From positions 1 to 64,000 of the forward strand of contig NZ_JAHLEB010000002.1 of NCBI RefSeq assembly GCF_018861735.1: a DNA stretch of 64,000 nucleotides, given 5' to 3'. The position numbers and the translations under genes are program-made. Positions 54,937 to 62,022 of the stretch are shown one piece after another (positions within the stretch are counted from its first letter, which is position 1; each line of letters begins with the position of its first letter). The notes under the pieces were generated by a model. The model saw only the letters and a program-made list of their open reading frames with translations, did no database searches and was not told the origin of the DNA. This DNA is from Clostridium lacusfryxellense (GTDB lineage: Bacteria > Bacillota > Clostridia > Clostridiales > Clostridiaceae).

Positions 54937-54968
54937 TATTTCCTAGAGCAGTAGAAACTTTTAAGTCC
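54890..54968. other. Predicted attL region of the integrated element
   Basis: Homology to the host YyaL gene ends at about 54897-54902, and the integrase gene ends at 54969 on the minus strand. So the left attachment site must lie in this short interval. The exact crossover bases cannot be fixed without the right junction. Confidence 0.6.
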
Positions 54969-56525
54969 CTATAGAAAATTTACTTCTACCACATAATCAT
55001 CTTTTTTTCTATCCCAGATGATATGAGATACTACCCTTTTATACAGTTCATTAATTTCCTTGGGGGTAAGATTTTCTTGTGCAATTTCTTCTATAAATTT
55101 ATCAATAAGTAGTAGCCTTTCAGTGCTGGTAACTTTTGCATTGCTATTTAATTTTAGTTGATAGAGAGTGAGTTTTGTTTCGGCTTCATCAAGTAATGTT
55201 TTTAAATCTGATTTTCTTTTTATAGCTTCAGGCAGAGTATAGTATTCGTCCTCAACTAATTCGTCAATTCTAATCATTTTCTTCTCTAACTTAGCTATTT
55301 CAGTTAATATCATTTTGATTTCTCTTAGTACACTGTCATTTTCGCCACCATCCTTTTTCGAATTTTCCTTAAGTTCTTGCCTTTTCTTATCAAGTTGTAT
55401 CATTATTTGTTCATGTACAATAGTGGAATCTGAGCCACTGTTACCACATTTATTTCCTACAGCGTCGTGATACCAACATGGCTTTATATATTCCTGTGAT
55501 TTCCTGTCAGCCCTGTAGTTCATAACCATAGTATGACCACATCTTGAACACTTCAATAATCCTGATAATGGGAAGATTCTAGTGCCTTTTCTTCTAGGAG
55601 TCTTTGTTTCCCTTCCAAAGAACAGTAGCAGTTTATTATGTTCTTCCTGTGTTTTTACAGCTTCATGGCAGTTCTCCACTATTACCCATTTGTCTTTGCT
55701 AAAGTGTACCAAATCTTTACTGTCCTTACTTCTCTTTTCAGCGTGACCATCTCCAGCAGATTTGTTTGAAATTATCTTACCCATATGAGTTTCATCAACA
55801 AGTATCCTCTGAATTGTAGCACCATGCCAGCGACCACCTCTTGGGGAAAGGCTTCCTTTTCTATTCAGTTCCCATGCAATCTCGTTAGGTGTTATTCCAT
55901 CTACAATTACTTTTTCAAGCATAGTACGGTAAGTAGTATATTTTTCTCTGTTTACAACTAAGCCTTTATCCTTTTTAAATAATTCTCTGCTATTTTCGTC
56001 ATACCACTCTTGATACACATATGGATAAGGTGGAGTACCGTTTGTCCAGTCACCTCTGCGAGAACCCTGCTTCTTACCTCTTTTAAGACGTTTCTTAATT
56101 TGCTTATATTCTGCCCTCGCAATAAACCCTTCAAAGTCTGAGTACATATCGTCACCATCATCTTCAAGGTCATATACCTTGTTAGGTGTCACAATTAATG
56201 TGCCAGAGCGTCTAAGTATATTCTTTATACGAGCCTGTTCTTCTCCATCTCCACGACTTAATCTATCAATGTCTATTACAACAACTGCGTCATACATTTC
56301 ATTTTCTACATCTTTTAATAGCTGTATCATCTGAGGTCTGCTGACTATACTGTCAGAAGAACCTATTTCGCCATATTCTGTATATCGCCAGTTCTTAATT
56401 AGACAGAGTTCTTCAAGTGCAGTTCTGTGTTTCTGCAAATCTTCATCTACACCTCTTGATTTACGCAAATAAATTGCCACGTCTTTTATAATATTCTTCG
56501 TCTGTTCAGTTGAGATTGTAGGCAT
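54969..56525 (-). CDS. Large serine recombinase (phage-type integrase)
   Basis: 518 residues. The N-terminal resolvase domain has the catalytic Ser in IYLRKSRG and the conserved VVVIDIDRLSRGDGE. Next come the recombinase domain (GITPNEIAWELNRKGSLSPRGGRWHGATIQRIL), a zinc ribbon (LLKCSRCGHTMVM ... CWYHDAVGNKCGN) and a coiled-coil C-terminal part. It catalyses site-specific integration between attP and attB through a Ser-DNA intermediate. AGGAGGG precedes ATG 56525. It sits right at the element's edge, reading toward the junction. Confidence 0.95.
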   Translation of the reverse strand: MPTISTEQTKNIIKDVAIYLRKSRGVDEDLQKHRTALEELCLIKNWRYTEYGEIGSSDSIVSRPQMIQLLKDVENEMYDAVVVIDIDRLSRGDGEEQARIKNILRRSGTLIVTPNKVYDLEDDGDDMYSDFEGFIARAEYKQIKKRLKRGKKQGSRRGDWTNGTPPYPYVYQEWYDENSRELFKKDKGLVVNREKYTTYRTMLEKVIVDGITPNEIAWELNRKGSLSPRGGRWHGATIQRILVDETHMGKIISNKSAGDGHAEKRSKDSKDLVHFSKDKWVIVENCHEAVKTQEEHNKLLLFFGRETKTPRRKGTRIFPLSGLLKCSRCGHTMVMNYRADRKSQEYIKPCWYHDAVGNKCGNSGSDSTIVHEQIMIQLDKKRQELKENSKKDGGENDSVLREIKMILTEIAKLEKKMIRIDELVEDEYYTLPEAIKRKSDLKTLLDEAETKLTLYQLKLNSNAKVTSTERLLLIDKFIEEIAQENLTPKEINELYKRVVSHIIWDRKKDDYVVEVNFL

Positions 56526-56586
56526 GTAGGTTGCCCTCCTTTTGAATTATGTAGTTGAGTGATATACATTTATATGCTATAGTATA

Positions 56587-56625
56587 TGTAGTCCTAAATG
56601 GATTATATCAGATGTCGCCCTAAAT
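56587..56625. promoter_or_regulatory. Direct repeat in the divergent integrase promoter region
   Basis: TGTAGTCCTAAAT (56587-56599) and TGTCGCCCTAAAT (56613-56625) are 13-bp direct repeats with two mismatches, 26 bp apart, between the divergent integrase and zinc-ribbon genes. They are likely operator half-sites for a regulator. Confidence 0.45.
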
Positions 56626-56652
56626 ATCAATATAAAAATAGAAGGTGAAAAA

Positions 56653-56958
56653 ATGAATTATAATTATCTGTTTTCTAAGTTAATAAAATGCTATTGTGGT
56701 GCAAATTATCGTGGAAAGTTAGAACGTAAAGTACCCTCTTACATATGCTCGAATTACAGCAATTATAGAAGTTGTACAAGAAGAAAAGTGAAGGAAGAGT
56801 TATTAGTGTATCATGTAGAAAAGTTCTGCAAAGAGCACGATTTTATATTTGAGAAAAATATCTATTTTATACAGGATATCGTTGAAATTATAACAGTTGA
56901 TGAAGAAGGCTCTACCATTATTAAATATAAAAACGGAGAAGAGCAAAACATAAGTTAA
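56653..56958 (+). CDS. Stand-alone recombinase-type zinc beta ribbon protein
   Basis: 101 residues. The N-terminal half (LFSKLIKCYCGANYRGKLE ... YICSNYSNYRSCTRRKVKEE) has the form of the zinc beta ribbon of large serine recombinases, but the catalytic and recombinase domains are absent. The C-terminal part (VEIITVDEEGSTIIKYKNGEE) resembles the beta-strand end of such recombinases. It is divergent from the integrase, with GAAGGTG before the ATG. It may be a remnant of a second recombinase, or a regulator that binds the integrase or its DNA sites. Confidence 0.7.
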   Translation: MNYNYLFSKLIKCYCGANYRGKLERKVPSYICSNYSNYRSCTRRKVKEELLVYHVEKFCKEHDFIFEKNIYFIQDIVEIITVDEEGSTIIKYKNGEEQNIS

Positions 56959-57073
56959 AGATTATTTTATATTAGAGAAATCTTAATAACATAATCATAA
57001 AAAAATACCAAAATTTCTATATCAAAATCAAATTATAGTGGACAATTACTCTCAATGTAAAAGTGGTCATTTC

Positions 57074-57138
57074 AAATAACGTAATTGAGTTACAAACGAG
57101 TTACCTAAAGGCGTTATAACGTTATTGCGTTACAAAAA
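57074..57138. promoter_or_regulatory. GTTAC direct repeats and palindrome (operator-like)
   Basis: ATTGAGTTACAAA, AACGAGTTACCTA and ATTGCGTTACAAA (from 57084, 57095 and 57124) repeat the core GNGTTAC, and CGTTATAACG (57112-57121) is a perfect palindrome. All lie just before the small ribbon-helix-helix-like gene at 57216, so they may be its binding sites. The preceding stretch from 56959 shows nothing else. Confidence 0.5.
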
Positions 57139-57215
57139 TAAAGGTTTACAAAACTGTTTCCATAGGATATAATTCCCACATGAAACGATAGATGACATGA
57201 AAGAGTGGGAAGTAA

Positions 57216-57458
57216 ATGGAAAAGAATAAAAAGAAGGAAAATAAAGTAGAAAAGGTTAGTGAGCAAACAATACTCTCTTTTGAAAAAGAGACAAATGTTA
57301 AGGCGACTACAATACTTGTACAAGCTACAGGTACTAAGGAATTATACACAAAATTTCAAGACAAATGCGTGGATTACGAGTGGAAAATGGATATAGTTTT
57401 AATTAAACTTATAGAAGCGTGGGTAAATGAAAAAAGAAATGTAGAAGAAGAGATTTGA
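57216..57458 (+). CDS. Small putative ribbon-helix-helix DNA-binding protein
   Basis: 80 residues. A Lys/Glu-rich N-terminal arm is followed by a beta strand (ATTILVQATG) and two helices (KELYTKFQDKCVDYEW, DIVLIKLIEAWVNEK), the pattern of CopG/Arc-type regulators. GAGTGGGAAG precedes the ATG. Repeated GTTAC motifs upstream suggest autoregulation or control of replication. The family assignment is by pattern only. Confidence 0.6.
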   Translation: MEKNKKKENKVEKVSEQTILSFEKETNVKATTILVQATGTKELYTKFQDKCVDYEWKMDIVLIKLIEAWVNEKRNVEEEI

Positions 57459-57548
57459 GGTAGAAGTAATCCAATATTAGAATTAGTAGCAGAATTTCTT
57501 TAGTTGAATTACATTTAAGGGGACAGTTCAGAGGCAGTGTGGGGGTGT

Positions 57549-57598
57549 CTGTTAGGAGCTGTTAAGAACTGTAAGGCACTGTTAAGGACTGGTACAAA
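57549..57598 (+). repeat. Five 10-bp tandem iteron-like repeats
   Basis: CTGTTAGGAG, CTGTTAAGAA, CTGTAAGGCA, CTGTTAAGGA and CTGGTACAAA follow each other without gaps. Each unit is close to one helical turn, so a protein binding the CTGTTAAG core would line up on one face of the DNA. Confidence 0.75.
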
Positions 57599-57709
57599 CA
57601 CAAGCTGTATAGAAAGTATACTAGAGTTGATAATGACTGGAATACAGTAATGACACTGGATGGGGTGGGATGGGAGTAGCTTCCTCCGTTGGGTGGTTAA
57701 TACAATTTA

Positions 57710-57836
57710 GTAAATAAAAGTAAACAAATAAAAGTTTAATCAATGTAAACAAAAGTAAATAAATATAGAATAAATTATCAGTAAATAACTGTATAAAACT
57801 TTAATATAAATTAACTGTAAACAAATGTAAAACAAA
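57710..57836 (+). repeat. AT-rich block of GTAAAYAAA repeats
   Basis: GTAAATAAA/GTAAACAAA-type words start at 57710, 57720, 57745, 57755, 57781, 57817 and 57827. Three pairs are exactly 10 bp apart. The stretch is nearly all A/T and lies 110 bp after the 10-bp iterons, so it is a candidate DNA-unwinding element. Confidence 0.65.
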
Positions 57837-58237
57837 TATAAAATAACTTAAATAAATTATAGTGATAAACTGTAAGGATATGACAGAGAGTATGTGCCAG
57901 CAGTAGGGACAGGCTGTGCGTACAGTTATGAGTACAGATTACTGAGTACACTAGAGGGTAGTGGTAGCCATAGGTGGGGAGTGTACCCAGAAGTTAACAT
58001 TAACGGGGACAGAACGCAATAACACTGCCCTATACTGTACAAAAACAGGGGGGCTGTATAACAAGGGGGTGCCAGTGGTGCCTATTGTTATTAACAGTGC
58101 CTTAGAGTGGCTTACAACGTGTCCCTACATTATGATGGTCTTACAGTAGATAGAGATAGGGGGGGCTATTAAAAAATGGGGGCATACTGTAAATAGACAT
58201 ATATTTACTTCCAAATAAAGGTGTATATATAAGTGAA

Positions 58238-58267
58238 CATTCAATATAATTTTTGTTATGTTGAATG
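58238..58267. terminator. 12-bp hairpin, possible terminator of a non-coding transcript
   Basis: CATTCAATATAA pairs with TTATGTTGAATG (one G-T pair), loop TTTTTG, followed by GTTTTA. No protein gene precedes it. Confidence 0.4.
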
Positions 58268-58534
58268 GTTTTACTGCATTAATTAACATCTTATTACAGG
58301 GAATTAGCTACATTGACAAACTAAGTTAATTGTGGATGACATTATACCTCACTGGGATATATCTGTACCAACTGTTATATACTGGATATGCTAGTATACA
58401 CCAGCAATTCAAAGCTTTAACGTGATGAAGTGTATGTAACTGTAATTGATGGAAGTTTATAGATGTATCTTACAGGGTAGATATCTTTAAGCTATAAGGC
58501 AGTATCTAACAGCTAGATAAAGTATACTACAGTA

Positions 58535-58543
58535 TGGTATAAT
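58535..58543 (+). promoter_or_regulatory. Extended -10 promoter
   Basis: TGGTATAAT lies 40 bp before the ATG at 58584. Confidence 0.45.
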
Positions 58544-58583
58544 ATATGGAAATGACACGAAATAATGTATAGGGGGTAATAAT

Positions 58584-58712
58584 ATGGAGAATAACAGACC
58601 AATACCAAAGACAATTAAAAGTCCTCATAAGGAAGTAAGAGACTCAGGGGTCACTCGAAATGAAAATACTAGAGATATTTCACCACCACCACCACCAAAG
58701 AAGAGGGCTTAA
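58584..58712 (+). CDS. 42-residue peptide with pentaproline tail
   Basis: ATG 58584 follows AGGGGG and ends at 58712, 15 bp before a DUF6338 gene, with AGGGGG again between them. The peptide is polar and probably disordered (NNRPIPKTIKSPHKEVRDSG), ending in SPPPPPKKRA. No family recognised. The tight spacing suggests that it works with the membrane protein that follows. Confidence 0.65.
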   Translation: MENNRPIPKTIKSPHKEVRDSGVTRNENTRDISPPPPPKKRA

Positions 58713-58727
58713 TAGGGGGATACATAA

Positions 58728-59447
58728 ATGGAATTTAAAGATATTGTTACTTTGATTCCTCAGCTATTGATATTATTTATACCAGGATATATAGCTCTTA
58801 CTATAAGTAGTAATTACAGGCAAGATTATAAGATAGATGATAAAAAACTAGTTGTATTAAGCGTTTTATATAGTTTTATAATTGACACCTCATTGAGATT
58901 TATTATTTTTATATTAAAATTCATTTATTTCTCGATTGCGACTTGGAAATCTTTTAGTACTATATCTGTGTATAGAGATAGTATTGCTATTAACAAAAGT
59001 AGCTTATTTTATATTATAGGTATGCTAGTATTGGGAGTAATGACATCATGGATTCTTACAAGATGTTCCTCTTTTAAAATCTCTCTCTGGATTAATAAGT
59101 TTTTATTTAAATCAAATCTTTTACCTTGTTCAGTTGTATGGAATAAGGCATTGGAGTGTGATGACAATTGGGTGAAAATTTATTTGAAGGATGAAAATGT
59201 ACTTTACTATGGTAAGATAGATATGTTTTCATCTAATCCCAATGACAATAGAAGAGAAGTTTATTTGATAAATTATATCTCTTATTATCTTGATACACTT
59301 GATGAAATAGATAATTATAGTGATACTACTAATAGTAAATTGAATACTACTAAGGTTGATAATAATAAAGTAGGTGTTTGGATTAATACTGATACCGTTA
59401 AAAGAATAGAAATATTCAGACCACCAGAAAAAAAGGTAGTACCATAA
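58728..59447 (+). CDS. DUF6338-like membrane protein
   Basis: 239 residues. Three or four hydrophobic helices in the first 115 residues (LIPQLLILFIPGYIALTI, LSVLYSFIIDTSLRFIIFIL, LFYIIGMLVLGVMTSWIL). A soluble C-terminal domain follows (WVKIYLKDENVLYYGKIDMFSSNPNDNRREVYLINY ... DTVKRIEIFRPPEKK). This matches the layout of DUF6338. It is paired with the proline-tailed peptide gene. In a mobile element such a pair may be a cargo (for example defence or exclusion) module; this is inference. AGGGGG precedes the ATG. Confidence 0.7.
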   Translation: MEFKDIVTLIPQLLILFIPGYIALTISSNYRQDYKIDDKKLVVLSVLYSFIIDTSLRFIIFILKFIYFSIATWKSFSTISVYRDSIAINKSSLFYIIGMLVLGVMTSWILTRCSSFKISLWINKFLFKSNLLPCSVVWNKALECDDNWVKIYLKDENVLYYGKIDMFSSNPNDNRREVYLINYISYYLDTLDEIDNYSDTTNSKLNTTKVDNNKVGVWINTDTVKRIEIFRPPEKKVVP

Positions 59448-59532
59448 TAGTACTGCCTTTTCCTTTGCACATAGTTGTTTGAATTAAAAACGTACAAACA
59501 TTAATAAAAAATACAGTAAAGGTGGAGAGATC

Positions 59533-60027
59533 ATGTCAATTGGTGGTATTTTAAACTCTATACATCCAGAAATAGCTTTTTCAGGCTGGGCAGTAGCTCT
59601 AATTGGACTGATATTAACAGCTCTATTAGCTCCTATATTGAAGGGGTTATATAAATACATTGTGTCTTATAAAATTATTAAAAGAATCGAATATGAGGAC
59701 TTAATAAAAATTAAAAATAGTGTAGTGAATTTTAAAATTGGATTAGAATATAATCAGGAATTCGGTATTTACATAGACAAGGAAAGGAATGAAAAGTTTT
59801 GTCCAACATGTCTAACTGATAAAGGAAAAAAGAATCATTTGAGTGAAGAAACTACTCAATTTGGTGATAAATATAAATGTCCAGTATGCAATCAGTTTTT
59901 TAATAATAAAGAATATCGGGATAGGGTTGAAGCTAAACGTGCACAGGTTGAAGCTAAACGAGCACAGGTTCAAGCTATGAAGAACAAAAGGATGAATGAT
60001 ATCTTAAAGCTGAATAAAAGGAGTTAA
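59533..60027 (+). CDS. Membrane-anchored zinc-ribbon protein
   Basis: 164 residues. One N-terminal membrane helix (WAVALIGLILTALLAPILKG), a basic region (YEDLIKIKNSVVNFKIGLE), a zinc ribbon (FCPTCLTDKGKK ... YKCPVCNQFF), and a C-terminal coiled tail with a short perfect repeat (VEAKRAQ VEAKRAQ VQAMKNK). AAGGTGGAGAG precedes the ATG. It converges with the RepL-like gene, with only 18 bp between stops. Function unknown. Confidence 0.75.
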   Translation: MSIGGILNSIHPEIAFSGWAVALIGLILTALLAPILKGLYKYIVSYKIIKRIEYEDLIKIKNSVVNFKIGLEYNQEFGIYIDKERNEKFCPTCLTDKGKKNHLSEETTQFGDKYKCPVCNQFFNNKEYRDRVEAKRAQVEAKRAQVQAMKNKRMNDILKLNKRS

Positions 60028-60045
60028 TCTGATATGTATCTATGA

Positions 60046-60957
60046 TTAAACTTTCTTAGAGGCGTTTTTAAAGTATATATCTAAGTTTCCAAACATTATC
60101 TCGCCAGTAACATCCATATTCCTTCTGTAAAATACTGGGTTAACTAAGATTGATTTCTTGTTCTTTTCTCCATACGCATTAAAGGATATAGCCATAGGAA
60201 CTCTGTATAGACCGTCTTTAAACTTGTACTCTATTTTAAATTTAAGATACTTCTCTACAGTCTTTACAGTAAGCCCGAGATTATCAGCTAGTTCTGTAAT
60301 AGATAGAGCATTTTCAACATCATCAGAGCCATTAACGTCTTTAACGAGCCTACAGTTATTATAAGGAAGGTAAGGTATCAACATATATAAGAAACCTAAC
60401 TGGTCCAGCTTTACATTGCCACCATTGAAGGCTGTTACTATACCTCTGTTCTGTATTCTTACGATTTTATCTAAGCCAGCTGGGAGTTTTCCTCGTAAAT
60501 GGAAGCGAGAGTTTACTTTAAATATCTGATTCCCTTTTGTTCCCTCTACAGATATTAACTCACTAACTTTTAGACAGCTAAGAATCTTCTTAAAGTTCTC
60601 AGAGGATACTTTTAACAGGCTTATTATTTCTGCTCTTGTTAACATTGGTTTATCCTTTGCTCCAGCCATTTTCTTAAGGAATCCATCAGTATCCAAGTAA
60701 GGCAACAGTACTAACAATGCACCTAAAGAAGTTAGAGTAACCTTTTCAGTTACCAGCAACTCTTTCACGTTATCCTGAATGGCGAATGTAAACTGATTAT
60801 TACCGTTTTCTCTCCATTTAATTTGGTGGATTGACTGTTTTTTATGTACGATTGAGTAGTCACCTTGATTATATACATACCCTGTAGGAACTGTTATTAC
60901 CTCACCTGTACTTCTGTCTACCAAGTCTGTATATCTACTATCATTATTGTTTTCCAT
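60046..60957 (-). CDS. RepL-like replication or regulatory protein (tandem winged helix)
   Basis: 303 residues. The N-terminus (YTDLVDRSTGEVITVPTGYV) has the LVDxxTGE form seen in RepL and related Firmicute phage/plasmid proteins. Two winged-helix-like halves follow: MLTRAEIISLLKVSSENFKKILSCLKVSELISVEG, and ALSITELADNLGLTVKTVEKYLKFKIEYKFK. Between and around them are conserved-looking SRFHLRGKL and VNPVFYRRNMDV segments. AGGAGG precedes ATG 60957. It reads away from the long non-coding region at 60958-62022. It may initiate replication of the element or control early genes. Confidence 0.65.
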   Translation of the reverse strand: MENNNDSRYTDLVDRSTGEVITVPTGYVYNQGDYSIVHKKQSIHQIKWRENGNNQFTFAIQDNVKELLVTEKVTLTSLGALLVLLPYLDTDGFLKKMAGAKDKPMLTRAEIISLLKVSSENFKKILSCLKVSELISVEGTKGNQIFKVNSRFHLRGKLPAGLDKIVRIQNRGIVTAFNGGNVKLDQLGFLYMLIPYLPYNNCRLVKDVNGSDDVENALSITELADNLGLTVKTVEKYLKFKIEYKFKDGLYRVPMAISFNAYGEKNKKSILVNPVFYRRNMDVTGEIMFGNLDIYFKNASKKV

Positions 60958-61158
60958 ATCACATTACCTCCTGATTTTAGTTAAGAACCTTAGTCCTACA
61001 ACTTTATAGCCAGTTATTGAGGTCTAAAACAACCTATAAGCGTGAATATTTTACATTAACAGATAGATAGGCTGGATATAGAGGGTGTTACAGCCTTAAC
61101 CACAGCTTCATACAGTCATTGTCAGAGAGTTGCACGCTTTTTATAAATACACTTGGCT

Positions 61159-61188
61159 TCTCTTTACCTCTCTTTACCTCTCTTTACT
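61159..61188 (+). repeat. Three 10-bp direct repeats
   Basis: TCTCTTTACC, TCTCTTTACC, TCTCTTTACT in tandem, again with one helical turn per unit. Confidence 0.75.
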
Positions 61189-61317
61189 GGTATTACAGCT
61201 ATTATCAGGACTAACAGTGTAAGAGTATTAGAGGTGGGGGCAGAACGACTGCTCTACTCTCTCTATTATTGTGAAACTGTATAAGATTATTATGTATGGT
61301 TTTAAAATTGGTAGACA

Positions 61318-61408
61318 GGTTATCGTAACGGAGTGGAGATAGCATGGATACGTGCTGATTTTACGCTCACAGCGTAAACGGGATTCCCGTAAGGGAAACC
61401 GATAACTG
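61318..61408 (+). ncRNA. Candidate structured RNA or origin hairpin cluster
   Basis: An outer stem GTTATCG (61319-61325) / CGATAAC (61400-61406) encloses three inner hairpins: AGCAT/GTGCT (61341-61355), a perfect 8-bp TTTACGCT/AGCGTAAA with a 3-nt loop (61360-61378), and CGGG/CCCG (61379-61389). The last can alternatively pair as TTCCC/GGGAA (61384-61397). This is a multi-branched fold in about 90 nt with no coding potential. Whether it acts as RNA or as DNA (replication or recombination site) is unknown. Confidence 0.4.
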
Positions 61409-61541
61409 TTACTGTTCTCTCTCTCTTTTCTCTATTGACTGTATAAGGGCAAGTTTATAATAACTAATAAGGAATGTCACCTAAAAAACACGCTCTAGAC
61501 CAGTGATAGCCTCATTATAGCCTTAATTATTGGGGTACAGG

Positions 61542-61587
61542 ATTACGAGTTTAGAGGCACTTAGGGGTAAAATATTACGAGTTTAGA
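61542..61587 (+). repeat. 14-bp direct repeat
   Basis: ATTACGAGTTTAGA at 61542-61555 and 61574-61587, starts 32 bp (about three helical turns) apart. Confidence 0.75.
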
Positions 61588-61686
61588 ATTGGACATATTT
61601 CAATTACAACATTTGTATCTCTTTGTACCGAAAATCAGTACATACTGAACACAGTCATATCAACAGTCCTTTAACACAGCAACGTG

Positions 61687-61776
61687 CCTTTGTACTAATT
61701 TCTAGTACGTAACGCTTATATACTATAATTACTACTTATATTATTAACTGTTATGTCATAGGTTTTAGTACAAAGG
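61687..61776. repeat. 12-bp inverted repeat CCTTTGTACTAA
   Basis: CCTTTGTACTAA (61687-61698) and its exact complement TTAGTACAAAGG (61765-61776) flank a 66-bp AT-rich stretch. A related CTTTGTACC occurs at 61621. Possible operator pair for looping, upstream of the FxLYD gene. Confidence 0.65.
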
Positions 61777-62022
61777 GTTAGCATAAGGGAAAGTAAAGCA
61801 GACAAGAACAGTATTCCGTTCAGGTAACTGTAATTCCCATAGCTAACTTTTCAGTTATGACATTAGCCAGTACCCTAGTTTCACAAGTCTATGTAGGCAC
61901 AATACAGTAAGCACCTCTTATAACAGATATAAGTAATAGTTTTACAGAAGATATATATATTGAGTTTATTGATAAACAATGGTATATTATAATCGGAATA
62001 ATAAACAATAGGGGGACTACAT

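Larger units (their letters stand above)
57459..58583. other. Long non-coding region with phased repeats
   Basis: No convincing gene lies here. A 62-codon ORF at 57961 lacks a start signal and has atypical composition. The region holds a 5 x 10-bp repeat, an AT-rich stretch of GTAAAYAAA words, a GC-richer part with ACTGTA/TACAGT-like words (57870-58160), a hairpin at 58238-58267, and at its end a promoter for the next gene. The layout (iterons plus AT-rich block) fits a replication origin or regulatory control region of the element. Confidence 0.55.
60958..62022. other. Long non-coding region with structured and repeated elements
   Basis: No gene with a credible start was found on either strand. 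The region holds a triple 10-bp repeat (61159-61188), a compact multi-hairpin structure (61318-61408), a 14-bp direct repeat (61542/61574), and a 12-bp inverted repeat with extra TTTGTAC words (61620-61776). It is GC-richer than the chromosome around it and shares ACTGTA-type words with 57459-58583. Probably a control region or origin of the element. Confidence 0.5.

Noticed and set aside
57961-58149. 62-codon ORF in the non-coding region
   Set aside because: It has no ribosome binding site, an odd composition and no recognisable motif; it fits chance in a GC-richer patch.
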